DNA of 16,048 nucleotides from Mailhella massiliensis (GTDB lineage Bacteria; Desulfobacterota; Desulfovibrionia; Desulfovibrionales; Desulfovibrionaceae): NCBI RefSeq assembly GCF_020741395.1, contig NZ_DYZA01000210.1:1-16048 (forward strand), in the 5' to 3' direction. Position 1 is the stretch's first letter; each line of letters starts with the position of its first letter. Below are positions 6,812 to 13,516 of the stretch, one piece after another. Both the position numbers and the translations under genes were made by a program. The notes under the pieces are model-generated. The model was not told the DNA's origin. It saw only the letters and a program-made list of their open reading frames with translations, and ran no database searches.

Positions 6812-7005
6812 CGATTCAGAGAGGAAGACGCCCCAGAAGCTCTCCCGCTTTTGCCCGAATTCCGCTCACGGCTCCCTCTCTGCCGTAAACCACGGCCCGG
6901 CGCATATCGCGGACAGAAGCCCCGAATCTCCCTTACTAAAGGCTCTTTCTGTGCGCACAGGCGGAAATCAAGGCTTGTCCGCACGCATATTCTTCTCTTC
7001 CAGGC
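6812..7005. other. Remaining spacer between hsp20 and the shared terminator
   Basis: Together with its flanks, the space between hsp20 and the Mop protein gene (6770-7144) is about 375 bases. Apart from the inverted repeat at 6780-6811 and the terminator at 7006-7046 I see nothing in it. The open frames here are antisense or composition artefacts. Confidence 0.4.
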
Positions 7006-7046
7006 AAAAGAAAAAGAGCACGCCGAAGGCATGCTCTTTTTCTTTT
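7006..7046. terminator. Bidirectional rho-independent terminator between hsp20 and the Mop protein gene
   Basis: A perfect 15-bp inverted repeat, AAAAGAAAAAGAGCA (7006-7020) and TGCTCTTTTTCTTTT (7032-7046), with an 11-base loop. The GAGC core is flanked by A-rich and T-rich arms, so it works in both directions. It can serve hsp20 on the plus strand and the Mop protein gene (and perhaps ligA) on the minus strand, whose stop is 98 bases away. Confidence 0.85.
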
Positions 7047-7144
7047 CATGCAAGGAGAAGCGTCTCCTCGGAAAAATACAGACAGATTCTCCCCGGAAGG
7101 ACCTTTCCGCCGTTTCCTCCTGCAGGCTCCCCCCTGGAGGAAAA

Positions 7145-7573
7145 CTACTTTTTGACGGCCAGCAGCACGTTGGAAGATTTGAACATGGCGCCCACGGTGC
7201 AGCCGCGTTCCAGGCGGAGACGGTTCACGCCGTCCAGAGTGACGGTGGCGTTGATTTCCATACCGCTGGGGGTCTGAATGAGGACTTCGCCGTTCACAAA
7301 GCCGCGCACCAGCTTGACCACCTTGCCGGTAAACTGGTTGCGGCAGGAAAAGTCATAGTCATCGTCGTTGGCAATAAGCATGATCTCGGTAGCTTTGATC
7401 AGTGCAACGGCTTCCTTGCCCTCGGCAAGGTTGAGGCGATCCGTGCAGGCATGGGAAACCTGGCTGTAAATCTTTTCTCCAGATTCCAGCGAAATTTCCA
7501 CCTCATCATTGAAGTTTCCGGGAATGATCGCGGTAATCTTGCCGGGAAAGGCATTGCGAGAGCTGGTTTTCAT
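7145..7573 (-). CDS. Tandem Mop (TOBE) molybdate/tungstate-binding protein
   Basis: A 142-residue protein made of two similar Mop/TOBE domains, about residues 4-69 and 75-141. Each opens with a SxRNxFxGK segment (SSRNAFPGK, SCRNQFTGK) and ends with a hydrophobic KAxEIMLI or KSSNVLLAV strand. Molbindins of this type bind molybdate or tungstate oxyanions in the cytoplasm and buffer or sense them. There is no DNA-binding domain, so it is not a ModE regulator, and no ATPase domain, so it is not ModC. Two ATGs are adjacent (7576 and 7573); the second has the better distance, 6 bases from AGGAG. It follows ligA on the same strand after 190 bases. Molybdate or tungstate handling would suit formate dehydrogenases of a sulfate reducer; that link is inferred. 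Confidence 0.88.
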   Translation of the reverse strand: MKTSSRNAFPGKITAIIPGNFNDEVEISLESGEKIYSQVSHACTDRLNLAEGKEAVALIKATEIMLIANDDDYDFSCRNQFTGKVVKLVRGFVNGEVLIQTPSGMEINATVTLDGVNRLRLERGCTVGAMFKSSNVLLAVKK

Positions 7574-7756
7574 CATAATCTCCTGTTTAATATACGCTTA
7601 TTCAGCACATCTCCTCACGGCCATGCGATACACAGCCTGGCGCACACTCTGCCCCGGCAACTGCCATCCATCTTCCTTCCATGGGAGGACACTGAAAAAA
7701 CTGCTTTAACATAGCCAATAAGCCCCTGGCGCGCAAGAGCGACGAAGCTTTTTTTT

Positions 7757-7779
7757 GCAGGGCGGATTATCCGGCCTGC
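7757..7779. repeat. Pseudo-palindrome across the ligA stop codon, next to an 8-T run
   Basis: GCAGG (7757-7761) with CCTGC (7775-7779) and CGGAT (7763-7767) with ATCCG (7769-7773) form a 23-bp pseudo-palindrome that includes the ligA stop (7767-7769). Eight T precede it on the plus strand (7749-7756), so on the ligA transcript the hairpin is followed by eight A, not U. It is therefore not a normal terminator for ligA. On the plus strand it is followed by CCTCCTTTTTC, but no plus-strand gene lies upstream. Confidence 0.5.
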
Positions 7780-9866
7780 CCTCCTTTTTCCCCGCTTCCC
7801 GGAGCGCTCAGAAGTGCCATGAACGCTTCCTCGTCCAGAACGGCAATGCCCAGAGCTCGGGCCTTGTCCAGTTTGGAGCCCGGGTTTGCCCCCACCACAA
7901 GGTAATCCAGCGTCTTGGAGACCGAAGATGCCACATTCGCCCCCGCCCCTTCCGCCTGCCTGCGATACTCGTCCCGGGGGCGGGAAAGCGTGCCGGTGAA
8001 AAGCACCTTTTTGCCCGCCAGAGCCCCTCCCCGACCGGCGCTTTTCTCTCCCCCCTTCGGCCACAGGCCCAGAGCACGAAAGCGTTCCAGAAGTTCCCGG
8101 TTCGAGTCAGTTTCAAAAAAAGCGCGTATGCTTCCCGCCACTTCGGGGCCTATGTCGGGCAGAAGCATGAGCTCTTCCACGCTTGCCTTCTCCAAGGCAT
8201 CCATATCGGCAAAGTGCTCCGCAAGAGTACGGGCGGTCTGCTCCCCCACCTGGCGTATGCCCAGAGCGGCGATAAAGCGCATGAGCGAGGCGCTTGTCCT
8301 TGCCTGTTCCAGTGCGGCGACGAAATTTCCGGCGGAAACTTCACCCATACGCTCATAGCTCATGAGTTCCTCTCTGGTCACCGTAAAAAGGTCAGCCGGG
8401 CTCTTCACCCTGCCCGAAGCTATGAGTGCCTCCACCCATTTCGCTCCCACGCCGTCCACATCCAGCCCGGCCTTGGATACGAAATGTACGATGCTGCGCA
8501 TGATCACCGCCGGGCAGGCCAGGTTCAGGCATCGCCAGGCCGCCTCCCCCTCCAGTCTTCGGGCCGGAGAGCCGCATACGGGGCACACATGGGGAAACTC
8601 AAAGGGGGCAAGTCCCTCCGGCCTCTTTTCCAGAACCGGTCCGAGCACGTCGGGAATCACATCCCCGGCGCGCTGAATGACGACCACATCATTCTCTCGC
8701 AGGTCGAGCCTGCGTATTTCATCCTCATTATGGAGCGTGGCGCGGCTCACCATCACCCCGCCGAGGCTCACGGGCTCAAGCTCTGCCACAGGAGTAAGCA
8801 CTCCCGTGCGGCCCACCTGTATGGAAATTTTCTTCAGGCGCGTTTCCGCCTTGCGCGAGGTGAACTTCCAGGCTACAGCGAAACGGGGCGCGCGTGCCGT
8901 GAATCCGAGCGCTGCCTGTGCCTCGCGATCATTCAGCTTATACACCACCCCGTCTATCTCAAAGGGAAGGGAGTCACGGAGGGATTCCAGATGCTCATAA
9001 TATTCCCGGGACTCCTCCGCCGTGCGGCAGAGCCTGCCTTCCGGGGGAGTATCGAAGCCCCAGCGTGTTAAAGACTCCATAACCTGTGCGTGCGTCTCCC
9101 AGTCTTTCATGCCCGGCGCGTCCACTTCGCCGAGACTGTAGGCCAGAAAGCGCAGCTTGCGCTGTGCTGTCACGCCGGTGTCGAGCTGCCGCAGAGAGCC
9201 TGCGGCAGCATTGCGCGGATTGGCGAACGTCTTCTGTCCCAGAGATTCCTGTCTCCGGTTCAGCGATTCAAATTCCTTGCGGAACATGAGCACTTCGCCG
9301 CGTATTTCAATGCGTCGGGGAAAAGGCCCCGTGCCCGCCAGGCGCAGAGGCAGGTTGCGCACCGTGCGCATGGCCTCCGTCACCACTTCGCCCACTTCCC
9401 CGTCACCCCGTGTGAGCGCCTGCACCATCACGCCGTTTTCATAGGCCAGCTCACAGGCCAGCCCGTCCAGCTTGGGATCAGCCCACCAGGAGTCCATGAT
9501 CTCAGGCCCCGCCTCGGGCAGAGCGCGCGAAGCCTTCTGCACAAAGGCCTCCCATTCCCCTGAAGAAAACACGTTGTCCAGCCCGTACATGCGTTCTCGG
9601 TGCGGACGAGTTTCCAGATAGGGCAGTACTGCGCCGCCCACCCTGTGCGTGGGGGAATCCAGAGTGCGCAGGTCGGGAAACTTCTCTTCCAGCTCCACCA
9701 GTTCACGGTACAGGGCGTCGTAGGCCTCATCGGTAATTTCCGGAGCATCCAGCTGATGATACAGGCGGTTGTGGCGCTCCACTTCACGGCGCAGCCACGA
9801 AACACGGGCTTCAGCGCGGTTATGCTCCTTCTTCTCCGGAGAATCGAATAACGAAAACTGATCCAT
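7767..9866 (-). CDS. ligA: NAD-dependent DNA ligase
   Basis: A 699-residue enzyme that seals nicks in replication and repair using NAD. All domains are present in order: the N-terminal NMN-binding Ia domain, the adenylation domain with catalytic K132 in KLDG (132-135), the OB fold, a Cys4 zinc finger (C428, C431, C446, C451), helix-hairpin-helix repeats (about 505-590) and a C-terminal BRCT domain (about 615-690). I started it at the ATG at 9866, which has GAGGAAGGC directly before it. The frame extends to 9938, but that part has no homology-like features. The protein begins MDQFSLF, whose QFSLF resembles the beta-clamp-binding pentapeptide QL(S/D)LF (see findings). The gene is divergent from lplA, and the space between them contains a palindromic operator-like element. 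Confidence 0.97.
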   Translation of the reverse strand: MDQFSLFDSPEKKEHNRAEARVSWLRREVERHNRLYHQLDAPEITDEAYDALYRELVELEEKFPDLRTLDSPTHRVGGAVLPYLETRPHRERMYGLDNVFSSGEWEAFVQKASRALPEAGPEIMDSWWADPKLDGLACELAYENGVMVQALTRGDGEVGEVVTEAMRTVRNLPLRLAGTGPFPRRIEIRGEVLMFRKEFESLNRRQESLGQKTFANPRNAAAGSLRQLDTGVTAQRKLRFLAYSLGEVDAPGMKDWETHAQVMESLTRWGFDTPPEGRLCRTAEESREYYEHLESLRDSLPFEIDGVVYKLNDREAQAALGFTARAPRFAVAWKFTSRKAETRLKKISIQVGRTGVLTPVAELEPVSLGGVMVSRATLHNEDEIRRLDLRENDVVVIQRAGDVIPDVLGPVLEKRPEGLAPFEFPHVCPVCGSPARRLEGEAAWRCLNLACPAVIMRSIVHFVSKAGLDVDGVGAKWVEALIASGRVKSPADLFTVTREELMSYERMGEVSAGNFVAALEQARTSASLMRFIAALGIRQVGEQTARTLAEHFADMDALEKASVEELMLLPDIGPEVAGSIRAFFETDSNRELLERFRALGLWPKGGEKSAGRGGALAGKKVLFTGTLSRPRDEYRRQAEGAGANVASSVSKTLDYLVVGANPGSKLDKARALGIAVLDEEAFMALLSAPGSGEKGGQAG

Positions 9867-9939
9867 GCCTTCCTCGAGTCTGCATTGTTGCACCGCCCAC
9901 GCGGCGTTTCCTCGACCGCATACTGCCACGCCGCACACT

Positions 9940-9980
9940 CAAGGGCAAGCTTGCCCTTGCCTGTAGAGCTGCTTGCCCTT
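9940..9980 (+). promoter_or_regulatory. Palindromic operator-like element with a third half-site, ligA-lplA intergenic region
   Basis: CAAGGGCAAGCTTGCCCTTG (9940-9959) is a perfect 20-bp palindrome of two CTTGCCCTT half-sites. A third copy, CTTGCCCTT, lies at 9972-9980, exactly 22 bases after the second half-site and so on the same face of the helix. The element overlaps the predicted lplA promoter: the palindrome covers the start of the -35 box and the third half-site abuts the -10 box. This looks like a binding site for a dimeric repressor. The regulator is unknown. Confidence 0.6.
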
Positions 9981-9985
9981 ATAGT
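9957..9985 (+). promoter_or_regulatory. Predicted lplA promoter
   Basis: TTGCCT (9957-9962) as -35 box, a 17-base spacer and TATAGT (9980-9985) as -10 box. Transcription would start near 9992 and give a leader of about 80 bases before lplA. The overlapping half-sites suggest repression. Confidence 0.55.
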
Positions 9986-10072
9986 GACGCTTTCCGTTCT
10001 TTCCCTGCGGAATATCTGTTCCTTTTATCCCCTGCATGCGGCTCTTGCGCCCGTGCTTCCCAAGGAGTCTCC

Positions 10073-11065
10073 ATGTACGCCCTGCGCATCGACAGCACCG
10101 AAGCAGCCTTTAATCTTGCACTGGAGGAAACGCTTTTCGATACCCTCTCGCCGGAAAATCCCGGCATATTCCTCATCTGGCGCAACGCGCCCTCCGTCAT
10201 CGTAGGCTGCCATCAAAACACTGCCGAAGAAGTGGACGCCGCCTACTGCCGCGAACACGGTATCGCTGTGGTGCGCCGCCCTACCGGCGGAGGAGCAGTG
10301 TACCATGACCTCGGCAACGTCAACTTCTCCTTTCTCACATGGGTGGAAAAAAACCGCCTGGCCGGTTTCGAGGAGTTCATGCGCCCCATGGTGCAGGCCC
10401 TGCGCGACCTGGGGGTGGACGCCGCCTATACGAGCCGCAACGATATCACGGTGCAGGGCCGCAAGGTAGCCGGCACCGCACAGCGCCGGAAAGGGCAGAA
10501 AATGCTGCATCACGGATGCCTTCTGGTGGATGTTGATACCTCCGTCCTGACCGGCGCACTGGCGGCGGACCCGGAGAAATTCCAATCCAAGGGCGTGGCC
10601 TCCCATCGCGCCCGCGTGGCCAACCTGCGGGAGTTTCTACCCGCCGGTCTCTCCCGTGAAGCATGCATGGATCTGATCATTCAGTCCATGACAAAATACT
10701 GTGCCAACGAAGAACGCATGCTCCCTCCCGATCTTGCCGCAAAGGCCGAAGCCCTCGCCGCCTCGCGCTACCGCAGCTGGGAATGGAACTGGGGTCAGTC
10801 CCCCCGTTTTACGGAAAAGCGCCGTCGTCGCTTCGCCTGGGGCAGGCTGGAATGTCTTCTGGAAGTACGCGAAGGCTGCATCGCCGGCTGCCGCCTCTTC
10901 GGCGATTTTTTTGCGGGGGGGGATATCACGGAACTGGAAAAAATCTTCCTCGGCCTCAGGGCCGATGCTCCCTCCCTGAGGGAAGCGCTGCAAAACGTGC
11001 CTGTGGAAAAATGGTTTTCCGGAGCGGAACACGAGGAACTTCTTGCTTTCCTCTGCGGAGAGTAA
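10073..11065 (+). CDS. lplA: Lipoate-protein ligase A
   Basis: A 330-residue cytoplasmic enzyme that activates lipoate with ATP and attaches it to lysine of acceptor domains such as GcvH of the glycine cleavage system or 2-oxoacid dehydrogenase E2. The catalytic domain shows RRPTGGGAVYHD (68-79), the lysine-bearing loop GRKVAGTAQ (129-137, K131), HHGCLLVD (146-153) and KGVASHRARVANL (173-185). A C-terminal accessory domain follows (about residues 240-330), as in E. coli LplA. AAGGAG lies 5 bases before the ATG. The gene stands alone and converges on yfcE, and its promoter carries an operator-like palindrome. Near residue 282 the coding sequence has seven T, then GC, then eight G (10906-10922), an unusual slippage-prone run. 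Which protein is lipoylated cannot be seen here. Confidence 0.94.
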   Translation: MYALRIDSTEAAFNLALEETLFDTLSPENPGIFLIWRNAPSVIVGCHQNTAEEVDAAYCREHGIAVVRRPTGGGAVYHDLGNVNFSFLTWVEKNRLAGFEEFMRPMVQALRDLGVDAAYTSRNDITVQGRKVAGTAQRRKGQKMLHHGCLLVDVDTSVLTGALAADPEKFQSKGVASHRARVANLREFLPAGLSREACMDLIIQSMTKYCANEERMLPPDLAAKAEALAASRYRSWEWNWGQSPRFTEKRRRRFAWGRLECLLEVREGCIAGCRLFGDFFAGGDITELEKIFLGLRADAPSLREALQNVPVEKWFSGAEHEELLAFLCGE

Positions 11066-11125
11066 CGCCTTTTCCCGGTTGTTCCGCAACATGCCCGGCA
11101 ACACAGAAGCCGCCCATGACTGAAG

Positions 11126-11167
11126 AAAAACTTTACGCCCTTTCCCTGAAAAAGGGAAAAGGGCGTA
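11126..11167 (-). terminator. Terminator downstream of yfcE
   Basis: TACGCCC-TTT-CCCT (11134-11147) pairs with AGGG-AAAA-GGGCGTA (11153-11167) with a single bulge, giving a long stem with a 5-base loop. On the minus strand it is followed after four bases by TTTTTC. It lies about 120 bases beyond the yfcE stop, between the convergent lplA and yfcE genes. On the plus strand no T-run follows, so it is less suited to lplA. Confidence 0.65.
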
Positions 11168-11287
11168 GGTGCCGAAGCTTTCTTTCGGAAATGTTCCGGT
11201 ACTCCCCTCCCGTGCCGCTCATACACGGACAGAGGGGAGCATGCCGGACTGAAAAGGTACTCCGCCGAAAACAAAAAGGCCGGAACC

Positions 11288-11845
11288 CTATGCCCCCTCC
11301 ACGACAAATTCCCGATAGCTCTCCCCGCTCTCCACACTTTTCCAGAGGAAGAGCCCCTTTTCCCAGGTCATGTAGCTGTGCCGGCTGCCTTGCTTGGGAA
11401 GGGACACGGAGCCCGGGTTCATGGCGACAAAGCCTTCGCGGGGCGTGCACACGGGGACATGGGTATGTCCGTAAAGCAGTATGCCTGCCGACGCAAAGGG
11501 AGGCGGCGTCTGCCCATTGTAGCGATGCCCGTGCGTAGCGTACACCGTCAGCCCGTTCAGCAGAAGTACGGCGTACTCAGCCATGATGGGAAATTCCAGC
11601 ACCATCTGATCCACTTCTCCGTCGCAGTTGCCGCGCACGCAAAGCAGCTTTTCGCGCATGGCGTTGAACATGGCGAACACCTTTTGAGGCGCGTATTCGT
11701 CCGGCAGGTTGTTGCGGGGGCCATGGTACAGAAGATCCCCCAGAAGAAGAAGGCTGTCCGCCCCTTCCTCGGCAAAGCGTTCCAGGAGTTTCCCGCACCA
11801 GAGGGCGGAGCCGTGAATATCCGAAGCGATCATCAATTTTTTCAT
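11288..11845 (-). CDS. yfcE: Phosphodiesterase YfcE, calcineurin-like metallophosphoesterase
   Basis: A 185-residue protein with the full metallophosphoesterase motif set: D9-x-H11, GD at 36-37, GNCD (72-75), THGH (104-107) and GHTH (126-129). These bind two metal ions, typically Mn. Length and sequence match E. coli YfcE closely along the whole chain, for example ASDIHGS, GPRN near residue 42, VRGNCDGEVDQM (70-81) and NPGSVSLPK (143-151). E. coli YfcE hydrolyses phosphodiesters such as bis-pNPP in vitro; its cellular substrate is not known. I started it at 11845, where AAAGGAG precedes the ATG by 6 bases. The frame continues to 12019, but that part is not protein-like and contains terminator-like hairpins. 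Confidence 0.95.
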   Translation of the reverse strand: MKKLMIASDIHGSALWCGKLLERFAEEGADSLLLLGDLLYHGPRNNLPDEYAPQKVFAMFNAMREKLLCVRGNCDGEVDQMVLEFPIMAEYAVLLLNGLTVYATHGHRYNGQTPPPFASAGILLYGHTHVPVCTPREGFVAMNPGSVSLPKQGSRHSYMTWEKGLFLWKSVESGESYREFVVEGA

Positions 11846-12626
11846 GCATTCTCCTTTGCGCCGAACATGCCAGATTTGCCCCGGAAGGTCGAGAAAAAGG
11901 CATGGCCTTCCCCGAAAAGATGCCGGGAACAACGGCCTCTTCCCCCTGCTTCCAAAAAACATGAAGAAAGCCCCTTCTTCTGAAGTCCCCACGAGAACTC
12001 CGGCAGATACAGACCGCAAGAAGGCGACGGATGGAGACTACCCCCTCCCTTCAACCGGTAGGCCAACTTCGGGAAGGGAAAAAACTGCGCTCTTCATTCC
12101 GGGCAGTACGGCATGAAAAAAACATGCATATTCCCACATGCGCCGCTTCAGAAAAACGGTACTTAATATCACCCAATCTTGAGCCCTTTCCCATGGCCGC
12201 AGAAGCACTCGCAAAAGCCGAGTCCCCATCCCCCCTCTTCCGGGATGGAGCGTGCGAACGCGCGCCGCCTTTCAACACTTAAGAAAGCTTCCATACCTGA
12301 ACGCTCTGAAGCTATAGCTTCTCCGAGCTATGACGCAACTTATGAAAAAACCGGATAAAAAATTTTTTCACATGACATATCACAAAGCTCTTTCCATAAC
12401 AGTTTGAAATAAAGCGTTCTTTTTTCGCTCCTCACAAGGACTTCTTCTGTGTAACGGCATCACCTTCTCCCAAAGCACAGGACAGTTCCGTATGAATAGG
12501 CACCCCCCTCAAACAGGAGCACATGCAATCGGCACATCTTTTTCCTGAAAGGCTTTGAAACTGAGGAGAAACCCGGCCCCTTTGAAAAAAAACGCGACGC
12601 GTTCAGTTTGCGCTTTTAGGAACGAT
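11846..12626. other. Long gene-free stretch upstream of yfcE and the rnf operon
   Basis: With the leader that follows, about 900 bases carry no convincing protein gene. On the minus strand two terminator-like hairpins are visible: AAGGC/GCCTT (11897-11909) followed by TTTCTC, and GAAGAA/TTCTTC (near 11963-11980) followed by ATGTTTTTTGG. A 14-bp perfect palindrome GAAGCTATAGCTTC lies at 12308-12321. A minus-strand frame of 41 codons (12294-12169) has a poor ribosome-binding site and I do not call it. From about 12280 the DNA becomes AT-rich. No tRNA or known RNA family was recognised. Confidence 0.4.
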
Positions 12627-12656
12627 TTGACGAAAAAAAAAGGAAAAAAGTAATAA
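12627..12656 (+). promoter_or_regulatory. Candidate promoter of the cytochrome-rnf operon
   Basis: TTGACG (12627-12632) as -35 box, an 18-base A-rich spacer and TAATAA (12651-12656) as -10 box. Transcription would start near 12663 and give a leader of about 90 bases. A second, weaker possibility is TATATA at 12715-12720. The region before a GG-N10-GT spaced pair (12701 onward) slightly resembles a sigma-54 site but lacks the invariant GC. Confidence 0.5.
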
Positions 12657-12750
12657 CGTAGGGAATAATATGTGAAATCCATGCTTTTGCCTCTTCTCAT
12701 GGCTGGATTCTTGTTATATAAAAAATGCTAAATCTCAGGGGGAGAAGACA

Positions 12751-13500
12751 TTGCGCAAAGTAACATATATCCTGACGGGTACACTGCTGGTTCTGTCTGT
12801 AGGGGGATATCTGCTGCCGGAAACTTCCGAGCCTTTTCCCAACAGAATACTCATGAAAAATGCCGCCGGGCATGTGGTATTTGATCACAAGGCCCATGCG
12901 GAAAGCATGGGCATAGAGTGCATGAGCTGCCATCACGACGCTCCCGGCCCTGCCAGTGCAGGGCTGACATGCAAAAGCTGCCACGGCCTCGAATTTGGCC
13001 CCGAGTTTCGGGGACATTCCTATACCCTGTCGTATGAAAGCTGTGCGACCTGCCATCACATGACTCTGACCCCCAAGGACTGGGGGCATGATACGCACGC
13101 GGCCATGCCCTCAGTGGAGTGTACGGCCTGCCATCACGGCCCGCAGATAGAGCCTACCCCGCAGAACTGCGCGTCCTGCCACGACCGCAAGGTCGACATG
13201 GGGCCCATCCTTTCCCTGAAGCGCGCCGTGCACACCCGCTGCAAGAGCTGCCATGCGGACCGGTTCAGCCCCACCGACATGAGCAACTGCGTCTTCTGCC
13301 ACGAGGCGCATCCTTCGCGCGAATCCCAGAAGAGCGGCGCGAAGCTGAAGGAAGCGCTTGTCACCTGCAGTACCTGTCATAAGGTGGAACCTGCCAAGCT
13401 TGTGCCGAGCAGCATGGCCGCCTATCACGGCCTGTGCATAGGCTGCCATGAAAAGCAGGGCGGCCCTGTGGACAACTGTGCACAATGCCATACGAAATAG
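12751..13500 (+). CDS. Decaheme c-type cytochrome of the Rnf operon
   Basis: A 249-residue protein with ten CxxCH heme-attachment motifs, starting at residues 57, 74, 98, 124, 140, 164, 180, 206, 229 and 243. About a dozen further histidines, three of them in CHH triplets, suggest bis-histidine ligation as in cytochrome c3-like proteins. A hydrophobic N-terminal segment (about residues 5-22) is a signal peptide or membrane anchor, so the hemes are periplasmic. The start codon is TTG at 12751, with GGGGAG 6 bases upstream. The next ATG (residue 35) would remove the export signal. rnfC follows after 16 bases. Desulfovibrio Rnf operons have a multiheme cytochrome in this position, and Methanosarcina has the heptaheme MmcA. 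The likely role is electron exchange between Rnf and the periplasmic cytochrome pool. Confidence 0.93.
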   Translation: MRKVTYILTGTLLVLSVGGYLLPETSEPFPNRILMKNAAGHVVFDHKAHAESMGIECMSCHHDAPGPASAGLTCKSCHGLEFGPEFRGHSYTLSYESCATCHHMTLTPKDWGHDTHAAMPSVECTACHHGPQIEPTPQNCASCHDRKVDMGPILSLKRAVHTRCKSCHADRFSPTDMSNCVFCHEAHPSRESQKSGAKLKEALVTCSTCHKVEPAKLVPSSMAAYHGLCIGCHEKQGGPVDNCAQCHTK

Positions 13501-13516
13501 CGACAAGGGAAGAACG

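Noticed and set aside
7589..7594. TATATT (minus strand) as -10 box for the Mop protein gene
   Set aside because: Transcription would start within the ribosome-binding site, leaving no leader, and no -35 box is present.
6851..7714. Plus-strand frame of 287 codons across the terminator and the Mop gene
   Set aside because: It runs through a perfect rho-independent terminator and is antisense to the tandem Mop protein.
7755..9071. Long plus-strand open frame of 438 codons
   Set aside because: It is antisense to ligA, which has all catalytic and zinc residues. The composition (many His, Arg, Ser) is that of a shadow frame.
9867..9938. Longer N-terminus for LigA from the start at 9938
   Set aside because: The extension has no ribosome-binding site or family-like sequence, whereas the ATG at 9866 has GAGGAAGGC directly upstream.
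12000..12100. Possible tRNA or tRNA-like sequence in the gene-free region (CCGGTAGGCC and similar)
   Set aside because: No cloverleaf with acceptor stem, GTTCRANNC loop and anticodon arm can be drawn.
12169..12294. Minus-strand 41-codon frame with Cys-rich GFCECFCGHG segment
   Set aside because: AGG lies only one base before the ATG and no other ribosome-binding site is visible. It is too short to support without conservation or expression data.
12668..12692. Possible Rex site TGTGAAAT upstream of the cytochrome-rnf operon
   Set aside because: Only one half-site resembles the Rex consensus; the second half (TTTTGCC) does not match TTTCACAA.
12701..12717. Sigma-54-like GG-N10-GT before the cytochrome gene
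   Set aside because: The -12 element lacks the invariant GC, while a reasonable sigma-70 promoter lies at 12627-12656.
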